From the NCBI RefSeq assembly GCF_024105665.1, contig NZ_JAAAMK010000014.1:1-64000 (forward strand): DNA of 64,000 bases, read 5' to 3'. Shown piece after piece: positions 45,405-54,170 of this stretch; positions within the stretch are counted from its first letter, which is position 1, and the number at the start of each line of letters is the position of its first letter. This stretch comes from Aliihoeflea aestuarii. GTDB taxonomy: Bacteria > Pseudomonadota > Alphaproteobacteria > Rhizobiales > Rhizobiaceae. Below the pieces are notes generated by a model. That model was given only the letters and a program-made list of their open reading frames with translations. It was not told the origin of the DNA and did no database searches. A program made the translations under genes and the position numbers.

Positions 45405-46055
45405 CTAGGCACATGATCTTGGCGGTTTATGTGCCAGTTGATATGCGCAAAGGAATGTCGCAACTCCATCAGCGACAACCTCATACAAGAAGCTCCGATC
45501 GACGGGTAACGCCCCGCCGAGACTCCTCACTTGCACTTCAGCCGACACAAGGGCAACGAACTGGTTTGCCGCGCGGGAGGGGTTCGGGGTGGCAAGCTGC
45601 CCCTGTTGCGATAGCTGCACGAATTTCTTGGTCAATGCCTCGTGGACGGCAAGCGGCCCTTCAACCCTCCATGCCTCCAGAATATCGCTCGGCAGGTGCG
45701 CCGCTTCGGCATGAATCTGCCGGACGACCGCAAAGTGACTGCCGAACTTGAAGGGCGTTTCGGCAAAGCAGCGCCCCAAGGCGCGCAGATCTTCTTCCAG
45801 ATCGCTAATGCTGCCCAGGTGCCGGTCTATGTCGGCGATCTGCGCGTCCCGGACTCGTGCCGCGCTGTCCAGGATCATTGTTAGGAACAGTTCCTTCTTG
45901 TCCTTGAAATGGTTGTAGATCGTGCGGGTAGAAACCGATGCTTCCGCCGCGATGGCCTCGATGCTTCCCCGGACATAGCCGTCCCTGCCGAACACGAGGC
46001 AGGCCGCCTCGATCATCGCTTGCCGCTTCGCAGGCCCCCTCGCGTCACGCGCCAT
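45405..46055 (-). CDS. TetR/AcrR-family repressor
   Basis: This 216-residue protein has an N-terminal TetR helix-turn-helix (GSIEAIAAEASVSTRTIYNH followed by FKDKKELF) and a helical ligand domain with a TetR_C-type C-terminus. It is transcribed away from the VOC gene across a 96-bp gap that holds two matching palindromes. It should repress the divergent VOC-reductase-transporter genes until an unknown toxic compound binds. The gene ends 28 bp after the relaxase, marking the left edge of the cargo. Confidence 0.9.
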   Translation of the reverse strand: MARDARGPAKRQAMIEAACLVFGRDGYVRGSIEAIAAEASVSTRTIYNHFKDKKELFLTMILDSAARVRDAQIADIDRHLGSISDLEEDLRALGRCFAETPFKFGSHFAVVRQIHAEAAHLPSDILEAWRVEGPLAVHEALTKKFVQLSQQGQLATPNPSRAANQFVALVSAEVQVRSLGGALPVDRSFLYEVVADGVATFLCAYQLAHKPPRSCA

Positions 46056-46080
46056 CCATCATCTCCTACTCTATGGCTCT

Positions 46081-46109
46081 TGAATATATACAATGACCGT
46101 TGTAGATAA
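46081..46109 (+). promoter_or_regulatory. Promoter of the VOC gene, overlapped by an operator
   Basis: TTGAAT (46081-46086) and TAGATA (46104-46109) are spaced by 17 bp, and the spacer holds the first TetR-type palindrome. Repressor binding there would block RNA polymerase. Confidence 0.6.
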
Positions 46110-46127
46110 GTGCAACGAGCATTGTAA
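46090..46127. promoter_or_regulatory. Two TetR-type operators
   Basis: TACAATGACCGTTGTA (46090-46105) and TGCAACGAGCATTGTA (46112-46127) are imperfect 16-bp palindromes of the form TACAAYG-CRTTGTA, spaced 22 bp (two helical turns) apart. A third copy lies at 46703-46718 before the reductase gene. Confidence 0.7.
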
Positions 46128-46151
46128 ATCAGATCGAGCAAGGAGAAAAGC

Positions 46152-46604
46152 ATGGGTGACGTAGATCCTCGACCGTATCGCGCTGTCGTCCCTTACCTAA
46201 ACGTCAAAGACGGCAAGGATGCGGTTGCTTTCTATTGCAACGCCTTTGGTGCTGAAAAAGTCGTAAGTTTTGACCGCGACGGGGGCGTTTTAGCCCACGC
46301 CGAACTACGGATCGGCGAAGCAACCTTCATGGTTCGCGAAGAGTATCCCGAATATGGCTATCTCGCCCCGCCATCTGGTGGGATCGCAAGCAATCTTCTG
46401 GTCTACGTCGCCGATACTCGCTCATTCACGGAACGCGCTATCGCAGCAGGTGCAACATTGGTGCGTCCGGTAGAGATGCAGTTTCACCGTGACCTCATGT
46501 CTGAAATTCGTGATCCCTTCGGACATTCTTGGTTCTTTGCCACGCGGGTGGAAGCTATGGACGCCAACAAGACGCGCGAGGCTGCGCGGTTGGCGAATCT
46601 ATAA
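46152..46604 (+). CDS. VOC-family (glyoxalase/PhnB-like) protein
   Basis: This 150-residue protein has paired beta-alpha-beta modules with AVVPYLNVKDGKDAVAFYCN and later LMSEIRDPFGHSWFFATRV, the PhnB/glyoxalase-bleomycin-resistance fold. Such proteins bind or convert small toxic molecules. It is first in the TetR-regulated cargo. The substrate is unknown. Confidence 0.88.
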   Translation: MGDVDPRPYRAVVPYLNVKDGKDAVAFYCNAFGAEKVVSFDRDGGVLAHAELRIGEATFMVREEYPEYGYLAPPSGGIASNLLVYVADTRSFTERAIAAGATLVRPVEMQFHRDLMSEIRDPFGHSWFFATRVEAMDANKTREAARLANL

Positions 46605-46702
46605 CAGACCCGAATAGGACCCTGCTGTCATCGGCCACTTTCTTGCCGTTGCAGACCTCTCACTCACGCCACACCCCAGAATTGCGACGCCGGCCGATTA
46701 CC

Positions 46703-46718
46703 TACAACTCATGTTGTA
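46703..46718. promoter_or_regulatory. Third TetR-type operator, before the FMN reductase
   Basis: TACAACTCATGTTGTA has the same arms as the two operators near the TetR gene and is followed by the same GATAAGT. The reductase-transporter pair is therefore probably under the same repressor. Confidence 0.65.
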
Positions 46719-46763
46719 GATAAGTCGAGAAGGGTTGGAGGTCGGATCGATTGAGGAAAACAC

Positions 46764-47345
46764 ATGAACGACGCACCTTTGAGACTTAGCATCATTATCG
46801 GAAGCGTCCGCGAAGGACGTTTTGGGCCGAAGGTGGCGCACTGGTATCACGATCAAGCGAAAGCATTTGCAGCCTTCGATAGCGAGGTCATCGACCTTGC
46901 AGACTACCCGTTGCCGACAGCTCTCGCGCCATTCGACCGGCCCCGCGACGAAGTCGTGGTCAAGCTCGGAACGAAGCTGGCCGAATCCGATGCTTTTTGC
47001 GTTGTGACGCCCGAATACAATCACAGCTTTCCAGCCAGCCTGAAACACGCCATCGACCACTTCCGGGGTGAGTGGGCAGCTAAGCCCATCGCCTTGGTGT
47101 CGTATGGCGGAATGGCGGGCGGACTGCGCGCCGCCGAGCATTTGAGGCTGGTTTTTGCGGAGCTTCACGCCCCGACGATCCGCGAAATGGTGAGCTTTCA
47201 TAACGCTTGGTCGAGCTTCGACGCTCACGGCAATTCGGGCGAAATGGATCGCGCGGTATCGGCGGTGACGACACAACTGCGTCAACTGGAGTGGTGGGCG
47301 CGCCACCTGCACAAAGCTCGCATCGCTGATCCCTATGCGTTCTGA
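46764..47345 (+). CDS. NADPH-dependent FMN reductase
   Basis: This 193-residue flavodoxin-fold protein has the FMN phosphate loop GSVREGRFGPKV, the CVVTPEYNHSFPASLKHAID motif and LVSYGGMAGGLRAAEHL, typical of the YieF/ArsH-like NADPH-dependent FMN reductases. It probably reduces quinones or another toxic electrophile. Its end overlaps the transporter start by 11 bases. Confidence 0.9.
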   Translation: MNDAPLRLSIIIGSVREGRFGPKVAHWYHDQAKAFAAFDSEVIDLADYPLPTALAPFDRPRDEVVVKLGTKLAESDAFCVVTPEYNHSFPASLKHAIDHFRGEWAAKPIALVSYGGMAGGLRAAEHLRLVFAELHAPTIREMVSFHNAWSSFDAHGNSGEMDRAVSAVTTQLRQLEWWARHLHKARIADPYAF

Positions 47346-48810
47346 AATGCAGACGACGATTCATAGCCGAGTGACTCCCGAGGCGCTGACATTGGCGGTG
47401 GTGCTGATCGGATTTCTGGCCCTGCCCATGTCAATGTCCGGCACTGGCGTCGCGTTGCCTCAGATCGGCGCGGAACTCGATGCCTCTGGCGCTCGGGTTC
47501 AATGGATCGTCTCGGCCTACTTTCTCACCGCATCGGCGTTTATGCTGGTTTCCGGTTCCCTCGGGGACTTGTTGGGGCGAAGGCGCATCTATCGCGTCGG
47601 CAGCTTGCTCTATGTGCTCGGCTCCATCGGTTCGGCTGCTGCGCCGGGAATCGGGCTGTTGCTTATGGCCCGCGTTGTCACCGGCCTCGGAGCGGCGGCG
47701 ATCATGGCGGGAGGCGGCGCACTCATTGGAGCCAACTTCTCTGGAAAGGCGCGGGTGCGAGCATTTGCGGCTGTCGGAACGACCGCCGGCATCGGCCTTG
47801 CAATCGGCCCGACACTGTCCGGCTGGCTGGTGGATGGCTTTGGCTGGCGCGCGGGCTTTGCAGTTTTCGCAGCGGTTGGCGTTATCCTCGCGGCAGGCAC
47901 GTTGCTCATGCGGGAAACCCGTGCGGATCACAAAGCCCGCGTGGATTGGGCGGGCGCATTGGTGTTCATCGTCGCCCTTGCCCTGTTCATGCTCACGATC
48001 ACGCAAGGCGCAAATCTCGGTTGGTTCAGCGCCAAGATGTTGCTTCTGATCGCTGTCGTGCTGTCCTTGGGTGCGGTATTCATCGCCATCGAGCGGGGCG
48101 CGGCCAATCCGGTATTGAGCTTGGCTCTCTTTACGAGCCGTCGCTTCGTGGGCTGGATCGTCGCGGCCATTACCATGTCGTTTGCCTTCGGGGGCATTCT
48201 GGCATTTCTACCGACCTACCTACAAGGGGCAGCATCCTACACAGCCGCACGATCCGGGCTGGTCATGCTGATGCCGACCGCACCAATGTTGGTCATGCCC
48301 CTTGTTGCAGGTTTGCTGGTTAATCGTGGCATTTCCGCAAGGGCCGTTATTACCGTGGCGTTGGCCGCGCTTGCGGCGGGGAACTTTTGGCTGACGACCC
48401 TCCATGCGGGGGCTACCCCCGTCTTGCTACTCGGCCCTCTGGTCACGCTCGGCATCGGAATGGGACTGGCCAGCGGAACCATAGATGCACAGGCGATGAA
48501 CGATGTGCTTCCGTCGCAAACGGGCATGGTGGCCGGCTTGTTGAACACGGTTCGCGGCACGACACAGGCGCTCGTGCTCGCCATCTTCGGTGCAGGACTC
48601 ATTGGCGTTCTGACAATAGCCCTCGGTTCTCCCGAAACTGCTGGCCGCGTAGCGACTGGATATGTCGATAGTGGTGCGTCGGCTCATCAAGTGGACGCGC
48701 TGACGACCGCGTGGAGGCTCGTTCTCGGCGCGACTGGAGTGCTCTGCACCTTAGGGGCGCTACTGGCCTTCGTGCTTCTTCGTCCTGTTCCCGATGCAAG
48801 CGGAAAGTGA
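47335..48810 (+). CDS. MFS transporter, DHA2 (14-TM) drug exporter type
   Basis: This 491-residue protein has about 14 hydrophobic segments. The motif A-type loop is GSLGDLLGRRRIYRVGS and the exporter motif C-type segment is AGIGLAIGPTLSGWL, fitting the EmrB/QacA-like branch. With the repressor, reductase and VOC protein it makes an inducible detoxification and export cassette. The exact substrate cannot be inferred. Confidence 0.92.
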   Translation: MRSEMQTTIHSRVTPEALTLAVVLIGFLALPMSMSGTGVALPQIGAELDASGARVQWIVSAYFLTASAFMLVSGSLGDLLGRRRIYRVGSLLYVLGSIGSAAAPGIGLLLMARVVTGLGAAAIMAGGGALIGANFSGKARVRAFAAVGTTAGIGLAIGPTLSGWLVDGFGWRAGFAVFAAVGVILAAGTLLMRETRADHKARVDWAGALVFIVALALFMLTITQGANLGWFSAKMLLLIAVVLSLGAVFIAIERGAANPVLSLALFTSRRFVGWIVAAITMSFAFGGILAFLPTYLQGAASYTAARSGLVMLMPTAPMLVMPLVAGLLVNRGISARAVITVALAALAAGNFWLTTLHAGATPVLLLGPLVTLGIGMGLASGTIDAQAMNDVLPSQTGMVAGLLNTVRGTTQALVLAIFGAGLIGVLTIALGSPETAGRVATGYVDSGASAHQVDALTTAWRLVLGATGVLCTLGALLAFVLLRPVPDASGK

Positions 48811-48822
48811 GGATGTAGCGCG

Positions 48823-49806
48823 ATGCGGCGGCGGCGCTCGATACAGATGATTGATCGTCAAGGGGGAGCGCCGACTGCGCTTGGCTCGTGCATTCCCCTC
48901 ACGTCTCTAATCCACGTTCTTGCCGTCGCCGAGTATTTGAGCTTCCACCGCGCCGCCAAAGCACTCGGCGTCAGCCAACCCAGCGTCAGCGCGAGGATCA
49001 GGACGCTGGAGGAAGACCTTGGCGTCCGCCTGTTCGAGCGCAACACACGGGGCGTCCGGCTGACCGAGGCCGGGCGCCTTTTCGTCGAACGGGTATCGGT
49101 TGGCGTCGATCAACTCGATCATGCGGTGAAGACTGTCGGCATGGCGGCGTCGGGCGAGTGCGGCCGGCTTCGCATCGGCATCCATGCCCTCATTCCCCGC
49201 AGCTTCCTCGACGAGCTGATCGCGCAATATCGGGAAGCCCATCCCGGCATCGAGGTCGAGATCACCGAAGGCACAGCGCGCGATGCGGTCATGCAGCTTC
49301 GCGCCGACCGGCTGGACGTGGCCTTCGTCGCCGGCAGCCCGGAACTGCCCGACTGCCATAGCCGCCCGATCTGGACCGAACCGCTTGTCGCCGTTCTGCC
49401 GGAGCGGCACCAACTCGCCACGCTGCCGGCTATCACCTGGGCCGATCTGGCGGGCGAGACGTTCCTGGTCCGCCACGGCGGCACCGGCCCGCAGGTCCAC
49501 GATCATATCGTCTTGCGCCTTGCCGGGCGCTGGCCCACCCCGTCGATCCTGCGCTTCGACGTGGGGCGCGGCACATTGCTGTCCATGGTCGGGCAGGGGT
49601 TCGGCATCACCATCGTCGGCGAGGCCACGTCGCTGCTGCCGACCACCGGCATCGTCTTCCTGCCTTTTGCCGACGAGCCGGAGCCGGTCCCGTTCTCGGC
49701 CGTCTGGTCGCCGTTTAACCGCAATGCCACGCTGCGCAACCTGCTCACACTCGCGGGCAAGATGAGCCGTCCCAGCGATTCGCCTCAGTTGGCGCGGCAG
49801 CAGTAG
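48823..49806 (+). CDS. LysR-family regulator (TraR-like of Tn4371-type ICEs)
   Basis: This 327-residue protein has an N-terminal LysR helix-turn-helix (FHRAAKALGVSQPSVSARIR) and a substrate-binding domain (RIGIHALIPRSFLDELIAQY). Tn4371-like elements carry a LysR gene between relaxase and traG, so it belongs to the core and probably controls transfer. Its start may be at 48823 or 48847. Confidence 0.9.
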   Translation: MRRRRSIQMIDRQGGAPTALGSCIPLTSLIHVLAVAEYLSFHRAAKALGVSQPSVSARIRTLEEDLGVRLFERNTRGVRLTEAGRLFVERVSVGVDQLDHAVKTVGMAASGECGRLRIGIHALIPRSFLDELIAQYREAHPGIEVEITEGTARDAVMQLRADRLDVAFVAGSPELPDCHSRPIWTEPLVAVLPERHQLATLPAITWADLAGETFLVRHGGTGPQVHDHIVLRLAGRWPTPSILRFDVGRGTLLSMVGQGFGITIVGEATSLLPTTGIVFLPFADEPEPVPFSAVWSPFNRNATLRNLLTLAGKMSRPSDSPQLARQQ

Positions 49807-49812
49807 CGAGAC

Positions 49813-49845
49813 GGACGGGCGCAATAGCGCAAACCGTCCTATTTA
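49813..49845 (+). terminator. Intrinsic terminator after the LysR gene
   Basis: GGACGG-GCGC and GCGC-CCGTCC form a stem with a 3-nt internal asymmetry and an AATA loop, followed by TATTT. It separates the cargo-LysR transcript from traG. Confidence 0.75.
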
Positions 49846-49950
49846 CCGCCACCAGTATCCGGCAGCACTCCCGCATCATCTTTCCTGTTGCCCACCCTGA
49901 TTTTGCCTACTCTCTGATCGGCTCCGTCCCTTTTGCAGACTGGAGCCTGG

Positions 49951-51936
49951 ATGCGTGGTGGCCGAATCTTATGGGGCCAGATCGCGGTGGTTTTCACCAT
50001 CGTTCTGGTGATGACCTGGGCGGCGACGCAATGGGTTGCCTTCCGTCTCGGCTTTCAGCCCCAGCTTGGCGAACCGTGGCTCGAGCTGGCCGGCTGGCCG
50101 ATCTACTATCCGCCCGCCTTTTTCTGGTGGTGGTTTTCATTCGACGCCTATGCGCCCGCGATCTTCGTGGAAGGCGGCATCATCGCCGTATCGGGTGGCT
50201 TCCTCGCCATCGCCGCCGCGATCATGATGTCGATCATCAGGGCGCGGGAGACGCGCAACGTCGCCACCTATGGTTCGGCGCGATGGGCCGAGGATAGAGA
50301 AATCCGCGCCGCCGGTCTGCTCGGTCCCGATGGCGTCGTGCTTGGCAGGCATCCCCAGGACTATCTGCGCCATGACGGTCCCGAGCATGTCCTATGCTTC
50401 GCCCCGACCCGCAGCGGCAAAGGCGTCGGGCTGGTGGTGCCGACGCTGCTGACATGGCCTGGCTCGGTCATCGTTCACGACATCAAAGGGGAGAACTGGA
50501 CCCTCACGGCGGGCTTCCGGGCGAAGCATGGCCGCGTCCTGCTGTTCGATCCGACGAACGCCAGATCGTCCGCCTACAACCCGTTGCTGGAGGTCCGGCA
50601 AGGGGAGTGGGAGGTTCGGGACGTTCAGAATATCGCGGATATTCTGGTCGATCCCGAAGGCAGCCTCGACAAGCGCAACCATTGGGAAAAGACCAGCCAT
50701 AGCCTGCTTGTCGGCGCGATCCTGCATGTCCTCTACGCGGAGAAAGACAAGACGCTCGCAGGCGTCGCCAATTTCCTGTCCGACCCGCGCCGTCCGGTCG
50801 AGGCGACCTTGCGGGCGATGATGGACACGCCGCACCTGGGCGAAGCGGGCGTTCATCCAGTTATCGCGTCGTCGGCGCGGGAACTGCTCAACAAGAGCGA
50901 GAACGAACGGTCGGGCGTTCTCAGCACCGCCATGTCCTATCTCGGCCTCTACCGCGATCCCGTGGTGGCGCGAGTGACGGCACGGTGCGACTGGCGCATT
51001 GCCGATCTTGTCGGGAGCAAGGAGCCGGTCAGCCTCTACCTTGTCGTGCCGCCATCCGACATCAACCGGACGAAGCCGCTGATCCGGCTCATCCTGAACC
51101 AGATCGGCAGGCGGTTGACCGAGGACTTGAACACGTCCGGCAAGCGCCATCGCCTGCTGTTGATGCTGGACGAGTTTCCGGCGCTCGGCAGGCTGGACTT
51201 CTTTGAATCCGCGCTCGCCTTCATGGCCGGCTACGGAATGAAATCCTTCCTGATCGCGCAGAGCCTCAACCAGATCGAGAAGGCATACGGCGCGAACAAC
51301 AGCGTCCTGGACAACTGCCATGTCCGCGTCGCCTTCGCCACGAACGACGAAAGGACCGCCAAGAGGATCAGCGAAGCCCTCGGCACCGCCACGGAGATGC
51401 GCGATTCCACCAACTATGCCGGGCATCGGCTGGCCCCGTGGCTCGGGCATTTGATGGTTTCGCGGCAGGAGACGGCCCGACCGCTGCTCACGCCGGGCGA
51501 GGTGATGCAGCTTCCGCCATCCGACGAAATCGTCATGGTTGCGGGCACGCCGCCGATCCGCGCGACCAAGGCCCGCTATTTCGAGGATGCGCGGTTCATG
51601 GAACGCATCCTGACCCCGCCCGATCCGAGGGCCGGTCCCGCCACGAACCCGACATCCGACGATTGGTCGAGTCGCGTGGTCGCGGCGGCGGGCCATCCCG
51701 CGACCGGCGCTGGAGACGGGGCCGAAGGCGATCCGGCCAATGCGGGCATCCGCCGCGAGCCGGAATTGCCCGAGCATGAGGAAATTGTCGCCCCGCCGCC
51801 GTCGCCTGCGCAGGAGTTCGACATTCTGGACGACGAACCGGACGTGGACGCCGCGAAGGCCCGCGCCATGCGCCAGCGCATGAGGATGGTCGCCCGGCAG
51901 GTCGCCATGAACCCCGGTGACGGCATCGAGCTTTGA
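49951..51936 (+). CDS. traG: TraG, type IV coupling protein
   Basis: This 661-residue protein has N-terminal membrane helices, Walker A APTRSGKGVGLVVP near residues 150-163 and Walker B LLMLDEFPALG near residue 405. It matches VirD4/TraG ATPases that bring the relaxase-DNA complex to the Trb channel. The start at 49951 follows a GGAG site. The C-terminal 90 residues are an acidic disordered tail. Confidence 0.95.
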   Translation: MRGGRILWGQIAVVFTIVLVMTWAATQWVAFRLGFQPQLGEPWLELAGWPIYYPPAFFWWWFSFDAYAPAIFVEGGIIAVSGGFLAIAAAIMMSIIRARETRNVATYGSARWAEDREIRAAGLLGPDGVVLGRHPQDYLRHDGPEHVLCFAPTRSGKGVGLVVPTLLTWPGSVIVHDIKGENWTLTAGFRAKHGRVLLFDPTNARSSAYNPLLEVRQGEWEVRDVQNIADILVDPEGSLDKRNHWEKTSHSLLVGAILHVLYAEKDKTLAGVANFLSDPRRPVEATLRAMMDTPHLGEAGVHPVIASSARELLNKSENERSGVLSTAMSYLGLYRDPVVARVTARCDWRIADLVGSKEPVSLYLVVPPSDINRTKPLIRLILNQIGRRLTEDLNTSGKRHRLLLMLDEFPALGRLDFFESALAFMAGYGMKSFLIAQSLNQIEKAYGANNSVLDNCHVRVAFATNDERTAKRISEALGTATEMRDSTNYAGHRLAPWLGHLMVSRQETARPLLTPGEVMQLPPSDEIVMVAGTPPIRATKARYFEDARFMERILTPPDPRAGPATNPTSDDWSSRVVAAAGHPATGAGDGAEGDPANAGIRREPELPEHEEIVAPPPSPAQEFDILDDEPDVDAAKARAMRQRMRMVARQVAMNPGDGIEL

Positions 51937-51946
51937 AGGAACGCCC

Positions 51947-52408
51947 ATGACCACACGCACCCGCATGAACGTCTATTTCGATCCCGAATTGCTGAAAGAG
52001 GTCGAGATGCTAGCCCTGCGCCGGCATGTGTCCAAATCGGCCATCGTCGAGGCCGCCGTCGCTTCCTTCCTGTCCGGCGACGCGGGGGATCGACTGGAGG
52101 CGGCCATGTCGCGCCGCCTGGACAGGATCGGGCGCCAGATCGACACGCTCGACGAAGATCTCGCCGTGCTTGGCGAGACGGTCGCGCTGTTCATCCATTT
52201 CTGGCTCGCGTCAACGCTGCCGCTGCCGGACAGCGCGCAAGCCTCGGCGCGCGCCAAGGGCGTCGAGCGGTTCGAGGGCTTCATGCAGATGCTCGGCCGG
52301 AGGCTGGCGACGGGAGACAGGTTTCTCAAGGAACTGTCGCGCGACGTCGATTCGTCGGATGACGTTCCCTCACCGGAGCAGTCCGAGGGCGATGGCGACC
52401 GTTCCTGA
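51947..52408 (+). CDS. CopG-like ribbon-helix-helix protein
   Basis: This 153-residue protein begins MTTRTRMNVYFDPELLKEVE, with VSKSAIVEAAVASFL after it, a ribbon-helix-helix fold. A longer helical C-terminal half follows with LAVLGETVALFIHFWLAST, including a hydrophobic stretch. It is a constant gene between traG and trbB in this ICE family and may regulate the trb operon. Confidence 0.88.
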   Translation: MTTRTRMNVYFDPELLKEVEMLALRRHVSKSAIVEAAVASFLSGDAGDRLEAAMSRRLDRIGRQIDTLDEDLAVLGETVALFIHFWLASTLPLPDSAQASARAKGVERFEGFMQMLGRRLATGDRFLKELSRDVDSSDDVPSPEQSEGDGDRS

Positions 52409-52554
52409 ATCCCCGGCCTATCCTATTTTCCGCATATCACCGCATTGCGCCGCACGGACTTAAATATTTGTTGAAGCGGCCGGATTTCGGCCTCTCTTAA
52501 TCGACCCCGATCCGGGGATCGCCTGTCGCGTCCCCACCGAAAGCCGGGGCCGAC

Positions 52555-53550
52555 ATGACCACCAACCACCACAGACAGGAGGCGATGCAGCGTGGCGCGC
52601 GCATGTTGCGCACCGCGCTCGGGCCGGCAATCGCGCGGCTGCTCGAAGACCCGGCCGTGGTCGAGGTGATGCTTAATCCCGATGGCCGCCTTTGGGTGGA
52701 CCGGCTTTCCGAAGGGCTGGCCGATACGGGCGAACGCCTGCTTGCGGCCGATGGCGAACGCATCGTGCGCCTGGTCGCCCATCATGTCGGTGCGGAGGTT
52801 CACGCCCGCAGCCCGCGCGTCTCGGCCGAGCTTCCCGAAACCGGCGAGCGGTTCGAGGGGCTGCTGCCGCCGGTGGTCGCCGCGCCCGCCTTCGCCATTC
52901 GCAAGCCCGCCGTCGCGGTGTTCACGCTCGACGACTATGTGGCCGCCGGCATCATGACCCGGATGCAGGCCGAGGCGCTGCGGCTTGGCGTGGCTACCCG
53001 CGCCAATATCCTCGTGGCGGGCGGCACCAGCACCGGCAAGACCACGCTGACCAACGCCCTGCTCGCCGAGGTGGCGAAGACGCAGGATCGCGTCGTCATC
53101 ATCGAGGACACGCGCGAGCTGCAATGCGCCGCGCCGAACCTTGTGGCGATGCGGACGAAGGATGGTGTCGCCAGCCTGTCGGACCTTGTGCGGTCCTCGC
53201 TGCGCCTGCGCCCCGACCGCATCCCCATCGGCGAGGTGCGCGGCCACGAAGCCCTCGACCTGCTCAAAGCCTGGGGAACCGGCCATCCGGGCGGCATCGG
53301 CACCATCCATGCGGGTTCCGGCATTGGCGCGCTGCGCCGCCTCGAACAGCTTATCCAGGAGGCCGTCGTCACGGTCCCGCGCGCCCTGATCGCGGAAACC
53401 ATCGACCTTGTTGCCGTCCTTGCCGGGCGCGGTTCCGCGCGCCGGCTGGCCGAGCTTGCCCGCGTCGAGGGGCTGGGGCCGGACGGCGATTATCGCATCA
53501 CGCATCCCATCCCTTCGGCAATCCCCACCAGCACAGGAGAATCTTCATGA
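52555..53550 (+). CDS. trbB: TrbB, conjugative transfer ATPase
   Basis: This 331-residue protein is the VirB11-type ATPase: Walker [11 protein letters not shown] near residues 155-164, the Asp box [12 protein letters not shown], and the His box [13 protein letters not shown]. It powers pilus assembly and DNA transfer at the inner membrane. It begins the trb operon after a 146-bp gap that must hold the operon promoter. It overlaps trbC by ATGA. Confidence 0.96.
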   Translation: MTTNHHRQEAMQRGARMLRTALGPAIARLLEDPAVVEVMLNPDGRLWVDRLSEGLADTGERLLAADGERIVRLVAHHVGAEVHARSPRVSAELPETGERFEGLLPPVVAAPAFAIRKPAVAVFTLDDYVAAGIMTRMQAEALRLGVATRANILVAGGTSTGKTTLTNALLAEVAKTQDRVVIIEDTRELQCAAPNLVAMRTKDGVASLSDLVRSSLRLRPDRIPIGEVRGHEALDLLKAWGTGHPGGIGTIHAGSGIGALRRLEQLIQEAVVTVPRALIAETIDLVAVLAGRGSARRLAELARVEGLGPDGDYRITHPIPSAIPTSTGESS

Positions 53551-53879
53551 TCCGCACGATTTCGCGCGGCTATCGCTTCGCCGCGACCGCCGCATCCACC
53601 CTTGCCATCAGCCTCATGCTCGCCCCGGCCGCTCATGCGTCGGGATCGTCGATGCCGTGGGAGCAGCCGCTTCAGCAAATCCTTCAGTCCATCGAGGGGC
53701 CGGTCGCCAAGATCGTCGCCGTCATCATCATCATCGCCACCGGCCTGACACTCGCCTTCGGCGACACGTCTGGAGGATTCAGGAGGTTGATCCAGATCGT
53801 GTTCGGCCTGTCCATCGCCTTCGCGGCGTCGAGCTTCTTCCTGTCGTTCTTCTCGTTCGGCGGCGGGGCGCTCGTTTGA
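53547..53879 (+). CDS. trbC: TrbC, pilin precursor
   Basis: This 110-residue protein has a signal peptide (to about AAHA at residue 31) and two hydrophobic helices (VAKIVAVIIIIATGLTLAFG; IVFGLSIAFAASSFFLSFF), as in VirB2/TrbC pilins. TraF is expected to process its C-terminus and cyclise it. Confidence 0.93.
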   Translation: MIRTISRGYRFAATAASTLAISLMLAPAAHASGSSMPWEQPLQQILQSIEGPVAKIVAVIIIIATGLTLAFGDTSGGFRRLIQIVFGLSIAFAASSFFLSFFSFGGGALV

Positions 53880-54160
53880 TGGCGGGCGGCCTCGAACAAC
53901 TGGACGCGGTGCCGGGCTTCACGGTCCCGGTCCATCGGGCGCTGACCGAGCATATCCTGCTCGGCGGCGCACCGCGCTCCATCGCCATCATGAACGGAAC
54001 GCTGGCCGGGGCCGTGGGCCTCGGCCTGCGCCTCTGGCTGGTCGGTATCGCCATTTTGGCCATCGGGCATTTCGCGGCCGTATGGGCAGCGAAGCGCGAT
54101 CCCCAATTCGTCGAGGTCGGGCGCAGGCATCTGCGCATCCCGGCCTTTCTGGCGGTGTGA
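53879..54160 (+). CDS. trbD: TrbD, VirB3-like inner-membrane protein
   Basis: This 93-residue protein has PVHRALTEHILLGGAPRS followed by a hydrophobic helix (LWLVGIAILAIGHFAAVW) and a basic C-terminus, as in VirB3/TrbD. Its ATG overlaps the trbC stop by one base. Confidence 0.93.
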   Translation: MAGGLEQLDAVPGFTVPVHRALTEHILLGGAPRSIAIMNGTLAGAVGLGLRLWLVGIAILAIGHFAAVWAAKRDPQFVEVGRRHLRIPAFLAV

Positions 54161-54170
54161 GGGCGCGGCC

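Noticed and set aside
52692..53879. A 395-codon plus-strand frame overlapping trbB and trbC.
   Set aside because: It lies in another frame of trbB and gives an Arg/Gly/Ala-rich product; only its last part is the true trbC.
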